NCBI GenBank assembly: GCA_009859145.1 | Contig: VRVR01000028.1 | Span: forward strand, 160,438-224,437 | DNA: 64,000 bases | From: Andalucia godoyi | Taxonomy: Eukaryota; Discoba; Jakobea; Jakobida; Andaluciidae | Direction: 5' to 3' | Shown: positions 10,171 to 20,016 of the stretch, one piece after another | Numbering within the stretch: the first letter of the stretch is position 1 | How the letters are laid out: the number at the start of each line of letters is the position of its first letter | The notes under the pieces: model-generated | Told to the model about the DNA's origin: nothing | The model's database searches: none | Seen by the model: only the letters and a program-made list of their open reading frames with translations | Made by a program: the position numbers and the translations under genes

Positions 10171-10563
10171 TTACTCGACAGACATTTGGATACCGGAACC
10201 AAATGCCCATATTGCGATGGCAAATGCAGCTCCGTACACCAAGCATCGCGTCCTGCACTTAGCCCCCAGTTTGTCGACCTTTCTGTAGAAATCGATCGGG
10301 TCAATGGACAGTCGATCTCTCATCAGAAAGAATACGGAGAAAGAAGCGAGTGAGAGAATGGCGACGATCGGGACAGTTCCGGAGAACAGCAGCGAAGAGA
10401 GCATGAAGCACAGCAGAAACGGCTCGAACTTGAGAGCAGGAGTCAGCCGACAGCTCAAAATGATTGGATCCTTGTCCAGCAAAATCGACCATCCGATCAG
10501 ATAAGAAAAGAAGAGAGCCGTCGACGAACACAACGCACATATCGAAAGCAAAACTGGATACAT
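10171..10563 (-). CDS. Divergent cornichon-family membrane protein
   Basis: 130 aa with three to four hydrophobic segments (~5-28, 45-80, 107-125). A cornichon origin is suggested by the layout WSILLDKDPI (after TM1), the central hydrophobic pair, and IDPIDFYRKVDK before the last segment. This matches position by position the APIDVFRRISMW segment of the clear cornichon at 15584-16045. Cornichons are COPII cargo receptors in the ER. The Asn-Pro-Ile-Asp-type signature is eroded, so the function may have changed. ATG at 10563, the first codon of the frame. Confidence 0.55.
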   Translation of the reverse strand: MYPVLLSICALCSSTALFFSYLIGWSILLDKDPIILSCRLTPALKFEPFLLCFMLSSLLFSGTVPIVAILSLASFSVFFLMRDRLSIDPIDFYRKVDKLGAKCRTRCLVYGAAFAIAIWAFGSGIQMSVE

Positions 10564-10973
10564 CGCAGACTATGACGGCGATGATGATCCATTCAGAATG
10601 CAGGATATAGATGCCGTACTCTTCTCTCTCTATCTCTCACAGACACACACACACACACACACACGCACGCATACGCGCACGCACGCACGCACAGACATGA
10701 ACATGCGCAGACCTTGCCAAAGCACTCGGCCAAAAGGAGGCGCTTTTTTAATTATTGGACATTATTGTTGTCTGCAGCATCAATCGCAAGCATCACCTCA
10801 CGCTGTTTTCGCAGCCTTTCCTTTTGAAAACCCCGCGAAACCTCCATCGCCCACTCTTCCTTATGAAGAATGCCCGAGATCGCGAGCAAGTGTGTGCGTG
10901 AGAAGCGTCGCGGAAAGAGAAAACAAAAAGAAGAAGAGAAAGAAAGAAACCAAAGAGGATATAAGACGGGAAA
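10564..10973. other. Divergent intergenic region with (CA)n repeat
   Basis: Contains an AC/CACG microsatellite at ~10642-10692. No gene recognised. Leaders of the cornichon-like and LAMTOR-like genes are expected here. Confidence 0.6.
10642..10692. repeat. (CA)n/(CACG)n microsatellite
   Basis: CA units passing into CACG units, in the divergent intergenic region. Confidence 0.9.
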
Positions 10974-11222
10974 ATGTCAGTTCTTACGCTTTCGAATGCT
11001 GGACAAGTCGTGTCCGCTACAGGAGACTTTTCGGACGAGACTGTGCAGTCCAAGACTGCGGCTGCGGTGTTGAGACTTGTGCTGGATGCCGGGATCGTCC
11101 TTGAGCAGTCCGGAGACCTTAATCCAAAGCTTGATCATCTGCGGGTCTCGGGAGATGGGTTCGATGTTGTGGTTGCTGTCGGCGGAAATCAAATCATTGC
11201 GCAAAAGGTCAACAAGGAATAG
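10974..11222 (+). CDS. Roadblock-fold Ragulator subunit, LAMTOR4/5-like
   Basis: 82 aa. The pattern of a short roadblock protein is present: VLTLSNAGQVVSATGDFSD, a helix with AAAVLRLVLDAG, a strand LRVSGDGFDVVVAVGG, and the end QIIAQKV. LAMTOR4 proteins show the same LVLSEGAVLASSGDLEND-like opening and closing V..G...VVK strand. Ragulator anchors Rag GTPases and mTORC1 on the lysosome. The short length, start and strand order fit LAMTOR4 best. LAMTOR5 or another roadblock protein is possible. Confidence 0.6.
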   Translation: MSVLTLSNAGQVVSATGDFSDETVQSKTAAAVLRLVLDAGIVLEQSGDLNPKLDHLRVSGDGFDVVVAVGGNQIIAQKVNKE

Positions 11223-11604
11223 TTAAAATGAAGAAGCAAAAGAAAGCAAAACATGCCGAGTATCGTTATGTGGGTTTCCTGTCTTCCTTTCCTCTTTTCT
11301 CTTTCTCCTCCTTTGTTCTTTCTTGGGAGTAACAGTATTGACATGCGTGCTCTCTCAGCGAAAGTCGGATTTGCTACAACGGTTTCTTTATCTTCGTTGT
11401 GCCAAAGACGTTCAGGAGTGGGGAAGTGAGAACTGGGCACAGGAGAGGACTTTTTCCAAATCAATCAAGAATGCCGTAGGATTGTTTCCGGTTTCCCCAC
11501 TTTCCAAAATTCAAGTTCACAGAACCCACCCTCCTTTTCCAGCGTTTCACTCACATACATACATACACACGTACACATCAGCCGAGGAAGGAAGAGCGAG
11601 GACG
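11223..11604. other. Intergenic region
   Basis: Pyrimidine-rich stretches and an ACAT/CACA tract near 11550-11580. Only tiny ORFs; no gene seen. Confidence 0.6.
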
Positions 11605-14600
11605 ATGAGACGCAGAGGACGGGAGTTCAGTATAATATCTCTGTTGTTGTCGTCGTCATTGCTGTGCTGCTTCTTGTCGCAGCCGTCCAATTCGCTACAT
11701 GTATAGTCGCTCTCACGCTCGCGGACAAGGCAAACAGCGGAGGGCAGGGACCACCATGGTCCCTGCAGTCAGCAGACAGCTCCATGCACATTCCGTTCTC
11801 CGTGATAACAAATCAAACGGCCTCGGTATGGTTAATTAGTGTTCAGTCGCATCAGGGGCTAGTGAAATGGAATGGAACGACAAACAGTGCGGTGTCGTAC
11901 AAAGTGGCAGGTGCCGTAAACACGTACGCATCGTGGCTGTTGTTCACTTGCACCCAGCCTGATGTGAACATCACGCTTGGTGGTCTATATGTACACTCAG
12001 CGAGGTCTACTCCATTCAATGTGTCGATCGCGGTGTATGCGACATCGTTGGCAAGCGTCAGTGATTTCATTTGTTTCCATCCAGTGACCTCGCATTTTTA
12101 CTCTTATACTGTTGCGCCAAATAGTTTCAGTTCAGCAGATGCTGCTGCATCATCGATGACCATGACGGGGATGACGGGCTACCTGGCTACTATCAACACA
12201 CACGATGAGCGCAATGTCACCAGTGCCTGTCTCAACCAGCATGGGATCACTACAGATACTTGGCTGGGATCTCAGGCTGATTATTGGACCAGTGCCTCGA
12301 GTTTTAAGTACTCCTGGGCCGAGCCCGAAGGATTTGTCGTCTATTTCAACAATTCCTGTGGGGGCCTCGGTTTCTGCGGTCATTGTGCAGCAACGAATTC
12401 GTATAGTTGCTGGAGTTCCGGAGAACCGAACTCAGCTGGAGGTGTTCGGTACGTAAAGAGCTCGGGAGTGTGGGTTCTACGGTGTGGGTCCGCGACAACG
12501 GCCAGGCCATCGATGGTGGAATACGGCGGGCCTCTTTCGGGTTATCCAACTTCTTACATCTCGACGGCAAAGGTCCGGCTGTCCCTCAACGTGCAGCCGT
12601 TGCAGTGTCAGCCCGGAACCGAAGTGAACTTCGCAGGCACAAGCTGCATTTCTTGTTCTGGATTCAACTATTCGACAAATGGCGGTGCCTGTGTGCCTTG
12701 TGCTGAGGGCCATCAGCTGAGCGTCGGCCGCACAAACTGCACCCTGTGTCCTTTCGGGAAATATTCCAACACTTCAACGCAACTAAACTGTGTGTTTTGC
12801 GCGAATGGAACACAACCCGCTGCTTCAAGAGAAAGATGCGTGGCCTGCGCATCTGGGCAGTTTAGCAGTCCTGGCCTCGGTGTTGTGAACTGCACACGAT
12901 GCCCAAACGGCACGCAAGTCCGTCAGGGTTTTCATGACTCATGCCTCGAGTGTCCAACTGGATCGTATTCAAATGCCTCGACGCAAGGAGCATGTCTTTT
13001 TTGTCCTGCAGGAAGGACAAATTCCAGCGACCACTCGACCTGTTTGTCATGCGCAGGAAATCAGTACTCGAATGCGACCAATGGGAATGTTTGCATGTTC
13101 TGTCCCCCGGGATCCCAGCCATCGGCCGATTCTTCGCGCTGTGCACAGTGTCCGAGTGGGCAGTACAGCAACGCGACATCCAGCTTTGCGTGTCAGCCGT
13201 GTCCCCCGGGATCCCAGCCGACGCCTGATCATGCGGCATGCGTTTCATGCCCCGTTTATCAGTATTCGAATGCATCGACGGGATTTACTTGCCGAAACTG
13301 TTCCCAAAATGAAGTGGCAACAGTGTCGTTTTGTCATTACTGTCCTTCAGGGAATGCATCCAGCTGTGCGGTTTGTGGTGACGGCTTCGGATCGTCACCT
13401 TCTGGAAGTGGGTGCGTGGCATGCTCGAACGGGACATTCTCGAATTCGACGACCGGCTTTCAATGCAGTCCGTGTGCGAGTGGCTCGACCAGCACGGATG
13501 GCATTTCTTGCACACCATGCACACCCGGTTTTTTCTCCAATTCCTCGACGAATTTTCAATGCGAACAGTGTCCGACAGGGTTCGACTCACCCAGTGAAAA
13601 CCGGAGCGCTTGTTCAGAATGTGCTCCCTTGCACTTTGGATCATTTTGTGCCCTGTGCCCAAGTTGTCTAAATGGCGGAATCTGTGCAGATGGAGTCTTG
13701 AACAACGGAACATGCTTATGTGGTTCTCCATTTGCGGGCGTCGTTTGTGATTCTTGTGCAGCCAACTTTTACGGATATCCGAGTTGCGCTGTATACTGTC
13801 ATGAAGATACCACATGTTCCGGGCACGGATCCTGCGTTGCGACTTCCGGACATTGCAAATGCGCAAGTGGATGGACCGGTACGGGATGTTCGGTTGCAGT
13901 CTCTGCAGCTGCTGCGACTGTGGAGCCACCCTCGTCTTCCTTGGTGGGTAATGTCGTGCAGCCCGGAGTTTCGGAATCAGTTGGGAAGGTTGGGGTTGCA
14001 TCCTCGGCGGCATCCGGGCCGGGAATGGTTTTCCTCCTCGGTAGCATGGAACTTATCACCAGAATGTCCTATATCAACGCGAATTACCCGGTGTGGTACG
14101 TGAAATTCTGCGAAGGGATGATGATGCCGATGTCTTCCTGGACGTTTCCGATTTTGAACGGCGGGATTGCCGTCCCGTCGTTACTAGGATATCCAGCAGA
14201 AACTGTGAATTTGGAGAGTGATCCCAATCTGGAGATTGCCGCTTTGGATCAGGTGGGCACATATGCTTGCCTGGCGGTTCAAACTGTAATCATTTTGTTG
14301 TTTACCGCTTTTGCACTCGCAGCAGGCTTTACACTTGTATACATGGTTATCTTTGTGGTAGCCCTCCTGTGTAGAGTGACTCTGTGGAAATCCATTCCGA
14401 GAGCGGAACAGATGAGACGAAAGGCAGCAGCGGTCTTGCTGTGTCGCTGTGTTTTCGGGTCCTTGTTCTTCATGCTGTATTCTTCCATGTGCCTCCCGCT
14501 CTCTGTAGCCGTATTGAATAGCTTCACCAGCTTTTCGGATTCTCGTCCGGTTGTCGAGCAGGTTTTCCTCGCCGCTTTCATGACGCTGTACTTTGCGTCG

Positions 14601-15428
14601 ACAATCTTTCTTTGGATGCCGCTTCTCCGCTGGTCCCAGAGTCAAGTTGGAACAGCTCGATCCGCTTGCTTTGCGTTCTCTGGATACAAGGACAGCCGAA
14701 GTTACTGGCCGTTCTTCTGCATGACGCTCACCGTGCTCGACGTTCTGGTGATTACCCCGGGAGTTGGTTTGAGGTGCGAAACGCAGCTACCGATCCTGAT
14801 TATTATTGCTCTTCTGCGTATGCTCGGTCTTGTCACGCTCCGTCCACATCACTCGCTACGCGATGCGATCATTGACGGCTGCGTTTTCTTTTTCGACTTT
14901 GCGCAGTTAATTTGCGTTTATACTTTCAAAAACGCCCCGGAACGCAGCAATTCCACCGAGCTTGCAGAATTTTGCCTGGTTCTCGCAGCTTGGCAGATGG
15001 CCACCGTCCTTGCTATCACAGTGATTTCTCTCGTTGACGTTATCATCAACCTTGGAAAGGTTCTGGTGCGCATCCTCCGCATATTTTTCTCTGGCGTTCG
15101 TCGAAGGAGTACGTCGGCAACGAAAATGGAAAATGTTGACAGCGCACAAAAGGATGTTCTGCTTGAGCTGCGCCCTCTCTCATCACTGCGGCTCTTTCCA
15201 GCCTTCTCATCTCACAAATCGTCGACGTCACGCTTACCGCAGTTGTCCAAAAGTTTTCTCGAAAGGGTCCGACCAGCAGCAGCAGCAGAGGTAGCAACAC
15301 CTTCTGCCTCGTCACGTGCCATGCCGCCAGTACCTCCCTCTAATCCTCTTCCGTGGATCTTTCATTCCCACTCTCTTTCTCCGAGTGCGAAGCCGCCGAC
15401 TTTTCCTGACAACGGCAAATCGGACTGA
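11605..15428 (+). CDS. C-type lectin / cysteine-rich repeat multi-span receptor, two exons
   Basis: The long frame (11664-15428) starts only at a GTG. An upstream ATG at 11605 in another frame encodes a signal peptide (RRRGREFSIISLLLSSSLLC). A 47-nt intron (11701-11747, GTATAG...GGCAG) joins both in phase, giving 1258 aa. Domains in order: C-type lectin-like domain ~150-285 with WLGSQ and an EPN motif (SSGEPNSAGG), which in the family binds Ca2+ and mannose-type sugar. Then ~10 cysteine-rich GCC2/GCC3 (ephrin-receptor-like) repeats at ~315-690 (pattern CxxCPxGxxS...C). Two EGF-like modules follow at ~690-765 (CLNGGICADG, CASGWTGTGC). About seven transmembrane segments lie at ~785-1135, then a Ser/Pro-rich cytosolic tail. 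The multi-span part recalls TRP-like domains of protist GCC2/GCC3 receptors. A surface sensor is inferred. Confidence 0.75.
11701..11747 (+). other. Putative 47-nt intron in the lectin receptor gene
   Basis: Starts GTATAG, ends GGGCAG, length 2 mod 3, which is the length needed to join the signal-peptide frame to the receptor frame. A CTCAC branch-like site lies near its 5' part. It is very short, so it remains an inference. Confidence 0.5.
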
Positions 15429-15583
15429 AGCCTCATCTGCTGCTCGGCGTCTTCATGATGATGATGGTTCTCCCCCCTTTTTTTCTTTTTCTTTTCCTTC
15501 TTACGCAAGGAGTTTCCGTTTGCTAATTTGCAGTCATTGTTGTCGTTGCTGTTATTATCTAAGCATATCTTTTGGTTTAATAA

Positions 15584-16045
15584 TCATGATAAGCTAAAAG
15601 GTGACAGAAGCATCTGCCCAAGGCCCATCCCAGACACAAGATGTACAATCAGTGCCACAAGGTAGAGCAACGTCAGCGCAATATGACCGAGCATCCAGTA
15701 CAGGGAATCCTTCTTCCACATTGAGATTCTGCGGAAAACATCAATGGGTGCAATCAGATAGCTCTTGTGCAAATATCTTCTTCCGTTGTACACCGTGATG
15801 GGAATGTTCACAAGGAAAAAGAACCAATGTCCCGTGAATAGACTGATGAGCATGATTAGCGCCTGAGTTCCGTATTCAAAAAGCCGAAACAAGTTCACGC
15901 GAGAGCATAGATCCATTGGTGTCACTGCATCCTGCTCCAAGTCCGAGTATGACAACAGATAAAACAAGTTTAGGAAGGAAAGCCCTCCTGAGAGAAAGAA
16001 ACAAAGAAGATATCCAATCAACGAAGTAACCGACAGATCTGGCAT
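15584..16045 (-). CDS. Cornichon homologue (Erv14/CNIH), ER export receptor
   Basis: 153 aa. COPII cargo receptor that packs membrane proteins at the ER. The family blocks are clear: FYLLSYSDLEQDAVTPMDLC followed by the R-V-N sequence, a central hydrophobic pair with the GHWFFFLVNIPITVYN block, the YLIAPIDVFRRI segment, and a last membrane helix (YWMLGHIALTLLYLVALIVH). Start at the ATG at 16045 (MPDLSV). The frame extends further 5', but only as pyrimidine-derived hydrophobic residues not seen in the family. It is the second cornichon-like gene within 5 kb. Confidence 0.92.
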   Translation of the reverse strand: MPDLSVTSLIGYLLCFFLSGGLSFLNLFYLLSYSDLEQDAVTPMDLCSRVNLFRLFEYGTQALIMLISLFTGHWFFFLVNIPITVYNGRRYLHKSYLIAPIDVFRRISMWKKDSLYWMLGHIALTLLYLVALIVHLVSGMGLGQMLLSPFSLS

Positions 16046-16386
16046 TTCTCTCCTCTCGCGAAAAAAGAAGCAGCAAAAGAAAAGAAAAGAAAAGATAAGA
16101 AGAAGGCAAGAAGAAAGACAAGAAGAAAGACACTGCCAAAAAAGTCTCTTCTCCTCTCTGAAGTCCAATACAGTTGAACCACGAGGTTTTTTTGTTTTGT
16201 TTTTGTTTTGCAGGAGCACAAGCTTTTGAGTGGATTCTTACCTTTTGTTTTCATCATTTTTATTAATTATTATTATTATTTTCATTTAAAACATTCTGGG
16301 TACATTTAAAATCATCGAACAGACCGTGCATGTATCCACGGTGTAAAAAGGGGGAAGCGTAGATGGTAGAGAACGAAAAAAGTTGC
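16046..16386. other. Intergenic region
   Basis: AAAGA-rich leader of the cornichon gene (~16060-16140), then A/T-rich 3' flank of the Hsp104 gene around 16255-16300. No gene seen. Confidence 0.65.
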
Positions 16387-19215
16387 TTAGGAAGGAACGG
16401 CCTTCCCGTCATTTGTCTTTCGCTTCTTGGCAGCAAGATCGGCAGCAGAGTCCTTCTTGTCATTGGCGCGAGGAGTTCGTGGGGAAGAGTTTCCTGAAGT
16501 CTTGTGGTGAGTGACGGCAAACGAAAAGTCGCCAGCAGGGTTTCCCGTAACCGTGACATGCGAGTGGTCGAGGAGTTCTTCTGAGATCATCATTCGACTG
16601 AGCGGAGTCACGAAATGGCGCTCCAGATACCTTCGCATTGGCCGAGCTCCAAAGGCAGGCTCGTACGACTCCTTGACCACAATGGCTTTGGCCGAGTCGT
16701 CGATTTCCATCGTGATGTCGTGGTCCTTCTTCAGACGGCGGTAGACATCCTCGAGCTGCAAATCGACGATCTTGAAAAGCATGACACGGTTAAGTGGATT
16801 GAAGATGATGATCTCGTCTAAACGATTCAACAGCTCGGGGCGCAACGTTGCTCGAATTGCTTGCATCACCTTTTCACGCGTCCGGAGAGGAATCTCAGTC
16901 TGCGCTGCATCTGCCAAATTGTCGCGAGTAAGATCCTGCGCGAGATCCGCAAGATGCTCGGCTCCAATGTTGGAAGTGAACATGACCACCGCATTCGAAA
17001 AGTCGATCGTCCGCCCGTGCGAGTCCGTCAAGCGCGCTTCGTCGAGAATCTGCAAGAAGATGTTGTAGATTTGCGGATGGCCCTTTTCAAGTTCATCAAT
17101 GAGCAAGACGGTGTACGGATTGCGACGAACGGCTTCGGTCAGGTATCCACCTTCGTCAGACCGGACGTATCCCGGAGGGGCTCCAATCAACTTTGAAATG
17201 GCATGCGCCTCACTGTATTCGGAGCAGTCAATGCGGACAAGCTGCGAGCTCAGTTCTTGCGCAAGCTTCTTGGCCAGCTCCGTCTTTCCGGTTCCAGTTG
17301 GTCCAGCACACAGCATGGATGCCACGGGCTGGTTCTCACGAGAAAGCCCTGCACGGGAGCGAAGAATTGCATCGGAAATCGCATCGACTGCCGCGTCCTG
17401 TCCCACAACAGCCTTCTTCAGACGGTCTCGAAGCTGTAGGAGCTTCTCCTTTTGCGTCTTTGTCAAGTTGTCCACAGGAACTCCGGTCCAACGAGAAACA
17501 ATTTCCGCGATCTGCTGCGCGCTGACTTCTTCCTTCAACAACGCTCTTGCTTCCATCGATTGGTCGACGCCGGCCTTTTCCAATTCACTGATGCGGGCTT
17601 GCAAATCTGGAATTGCTCCGTAGCGAAGATCGGCGGCCATCGCCAGATCATAGCGACGCTCTGCAGTTTCAATGCGCTGTTGAATCTCCTCGAACTTCTT
17701 GCGGAGATTGCGAAGCTCTGTCATTCTCTGCTTCTCGACGGAATACCGTGCCTTCAGCGGTAACAGCTCTTCGTCAATGCGCGCGATTTCTTCTGTGACT
17801 GCATCCAGGCGCTTGCGGGTTGCATCAAGTTCGCTCTGAGGAAGAGCAGCTTGCTTCGTCTTGGACCCTTCGAGACCAAGTTCCTTGCGCAGCGCCGTTG
17901 CTTCAATCTCCATCTGGAACTTCCGCCTTTCGAGCGTGTCCACAATCTCTGGCTGAGAGTCGAGCTGCACACGAGTCGATGCACAAGCTTCATCCATCAA
18001 GTCGATGGCCTTATCCGGCAAGAAGCGGCCCTGGATGTATCGATGCGAAAGATTGGCTGCCGCTACCAGAGCAGAGTCCAAGATTCGCACTCCATGGTGA
18101 GCTTCATACCGTTCTCGGAGGCCACGCAGAATGGAGATCGTTGCTTCGACGGACGGTTCATTGACTTGTACCGGCTGGAATCGACGTTCGAACGCAGGAT
18201 CCTTCTCGATATGCTTGCGATACTCATCAATCGTGGTTGCTCCAATGCAGCGAAGTTCTCCACGAGCAAGCATGGGCTTCAATAGATTTGCTGCGTCCAT
18301 GGATCCCTCGCCAGTCGACCCAGCCCCAATCACCATGTGAATCTCATCGATGAAGAGAATGATCTTTCCATTCGACTTTTTGACCTCCTCTAAAATGCTC
18401 TTCAGGCGTTCTTCGTACGATCCCCGATACTGCGTGCCGGCCATCATTGCGCCCATGTCCAACGCGTAGATGCGGCAGTCACGAAGCGACTCTGGAACAT
18501 CTCCCTCCACAATGCGTCTTGCAAGTCCTTCTGCAATTGAAGTCTTTCCCACACCGGGAGCACCAACTAGCACGCAGTTGTTCTTTGTTCGTCGTGCAAG
18601 AATGCGAATGACTCTCCGAACTTCTTCATCGCGGCCAATCACAGGATCTAATTTCCCTTGTTCTGCCTGCTCCACCAAGTCGATTGCGAACTTGTCCAAA
18701 GCCTCGTAGTTTTCCTCTGCGTTTTCCGATGTCTTTCGTGCCGCCATCTCTTCGCCGAGCGCCTTGGCCTGCTTCTCAAGCTCGGAAATCGCCACATTCG
18801 CTTCACGAAACGCGTCGCCAAGAATATTTCCACTCGCTTTTGCCTCTTTGCACAGCGCAAGAATGATATCGTCGATTGCAATCTTGGAAGCGGTCGTCGC
18901 TTGCTTTGCACCGCCCTCTGCTTGCGATCCCAGCGAACTCAGAATCCTCGAAAATGCAGGAGACGAACTTGGCTGTGGCGCAGGCTGCTGCGATGTTATT
19001 TTGGAAAGTCTGTTGGAAATTGCACGGTCCAACATGGCTGGATCCGACCCAATCTTGCGAACTAACGATCGTCCAATTCCCTCTGGATCAGAAAAAACCG
19101 CATGCGCAAGATGCAGCGGCGTCACTTCCACATGCCCTCTTTGCTGGGCTAGTTCCACAGCTGCACCAACAGCCTTTCGGGCTTTTGCAGTGAGTTGCTC
19201 AGCATTAAATACCAT
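16387..19215 (-). CDS. Hsp104/ClpB-type AAA+ disaggregase
   Basis: 942 aa. Hexameric ATPase that pulls polypeptides out of aggregates with Hsp70. Clp N-domain ~1-150; NBD1 with Walker A GAPGVGKT and Walker B LFIDEIH; long coiled middle domain ~400-535 ([18 protein letters not shown]); NBD2 with [18 protein letters not shown] and sensor-2 region [12 protein letters not shown]. There is no mitochondrial or plastid presequence (starts [17 protein letters not shown]), and the C-terminus has an extra ~50-residue tail with KKRKTNDG, which could be a nuclear signal. This suggests the cytosolic/nuclear Hsp104/Hsp101 class. ATG at 19215. Confidence 0.95.
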   Translation of the reverse strand: MVFNAEQLTAKARKAVGAAVELAQQRGHVEVTPLHLAHAVFSDPEGIGRSLVRKIGSDPAMLDRAISNRLSKITSQQPAPQPSSSPAFSRILSSLGSQAEGGAKQATTASKIAIDDIILALCKEAKASGNILGDAFREANVAISELEKQAKALGEEMAARKTSENAEENYEALDKFAIDLVEQAEQGKLDPVIGRDEEVRRVIRILARRTKNNCVLVGAPGVGKTSIAEGLARRIVEGDVPESLRDCRIYALDMGAMMAGTQYRGSYEERLKSILEEVKKSNGKIILFIDEIHMVIGAGSTGEGSMDAANLLKPMLARGELRCIGATTIDEYRKHIEKDPAFERRFQPVQVNEPSVEATISILRGLRERYEAHHGVRILDSALVAAANLSHRYIQGRFLPDKAIDLMDEACASTRVQLDSQPEIVDTLERRKFQMEIEATALRKELGLEGSKTKQAALPQSELDATRKRLDAVTEEIARIDEELLPLKARYSVEKQRMTELRNLRKKFEEIQQRIETAERRYDLAMAADLRYGAIPDLQARISELEKAGVDQSMEARALLKEEVSAQQIAEIVSRWTGVPVDNLTKTQKEKLLQLRDRLKKAVVGQDAAVDAISDAILRSRAGLSRENQPVASMLCAGPTGTGKTELAKKLAQELSSQLVRIDCSEYSEAHAISKLIGAPPGYVRSDEGGYLTEAVRRNPYTVLLIDELEKGHPQIYNIFLQILDEARLTDSHGRTIDFSNAVVMFTSNIGAEHLADLAQDLTRDNLADAAQTEIPLRTREKVMQAIRATLRPELLNRLDEIIIFNPLNRVMLFKIVDLQLEDVYRRLKKDHDITMEIDDSAKAIVVKESYEPAFGARPMRRYLERHFVTPLSRMMISEELLDHSHVTVTGNPAGDFSFAVTHHKTSGNSSPRTPRANDKKDSAADLAAKKRKTNDGKAVPS

Positions 19216-20016
19216 CTCTCTTGTTGTCGTAGCAGTAGTAGCAGTAGTAGTAGTTGTTGTTGTTGCTGGAAAAAGCAGATGGAACGAAGAATGACAATGC
19301 TGATTGTAAAAAGTCTTTTCTTTTCCCTCTTTGTTCTTGTGATTATAATTAAAAAAAAGAAGAAGTTGTTGTTCTACGATGCGTATAAGAAATCTACTCT
19401 CTTATGCTGAAATTTGAATGATTTGAGAAAAAGACAAAAGAAGAAGAAGAAGAAAAAAAGGGGGAAAAAAGGATGGAAAAAGAGAAAAGAAGAAGAAACA
19501 GCAAAAGAAAAATGCTGAAGAGAGGCAAAGTTCGATTCCAGGCTTTTTATATCTTAGGAGAAGAATAAAACAAAAAGTGAGTTGTTGCTTAGGAGAGATG
19601 CTTACGTCGACAATATGGTACGTCATATTCCACCTCACCACCTTGTCGTTGTGACGTCACAAAAACACGACGAATTAGGTTGTCCGTTCCAAAAATATCT
19701 TTCCCCCCCCCCCCGCTCAAATGGGAAACGGATGCATCAAATGGAGCAAGCATCAAGTGGTCTTTGGTCGAGCGCTGTCGATCGCGCCAGATTGCCATTT
19801 GGCGGGCAAGCCTCTAACCAGTTTTTTTAACCGCGTTTTTTTATTTCTCTCATGAATAACGATAATAATAATTCTTTTTTCATTCCTTCAACATTTCATT
19901 CCTTTATTTTAAAACAAATAATATTATTATTGCGTTTTTCGCAAAGAAGCCAGTTTTCTCGTGAAAATTTTCACCTTTTATTATTCTTGTTCTTCTCCAC
20001 TTTTCCACTCTTGCAC
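19216..20016. promoter_or_regulatory. Divergent promoter region Hsp104 / EXO1
   Basis: 800 bp. Holds purine runs (~19430-19510), a run of 12 C (~19703-19714), the element TTTGGCGGGC at 19798-19807 and a GATCGCGCCA element at 19780-19789. The last two form an inverted E2F-like pair ~210 bp before the EXO1 ATG. No gene seen. Confidence 0.5.
19798..19807 (+). promoter_or_regulatory. E2F-like element upstream of EXO1
   Basis: TTTGGCGGGC, the classical E2F core, ~210 bp before the EXO1 ATG; an inverted GATCGCGCCA element precedes it at 19780-19789. Confidence 0.4.
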
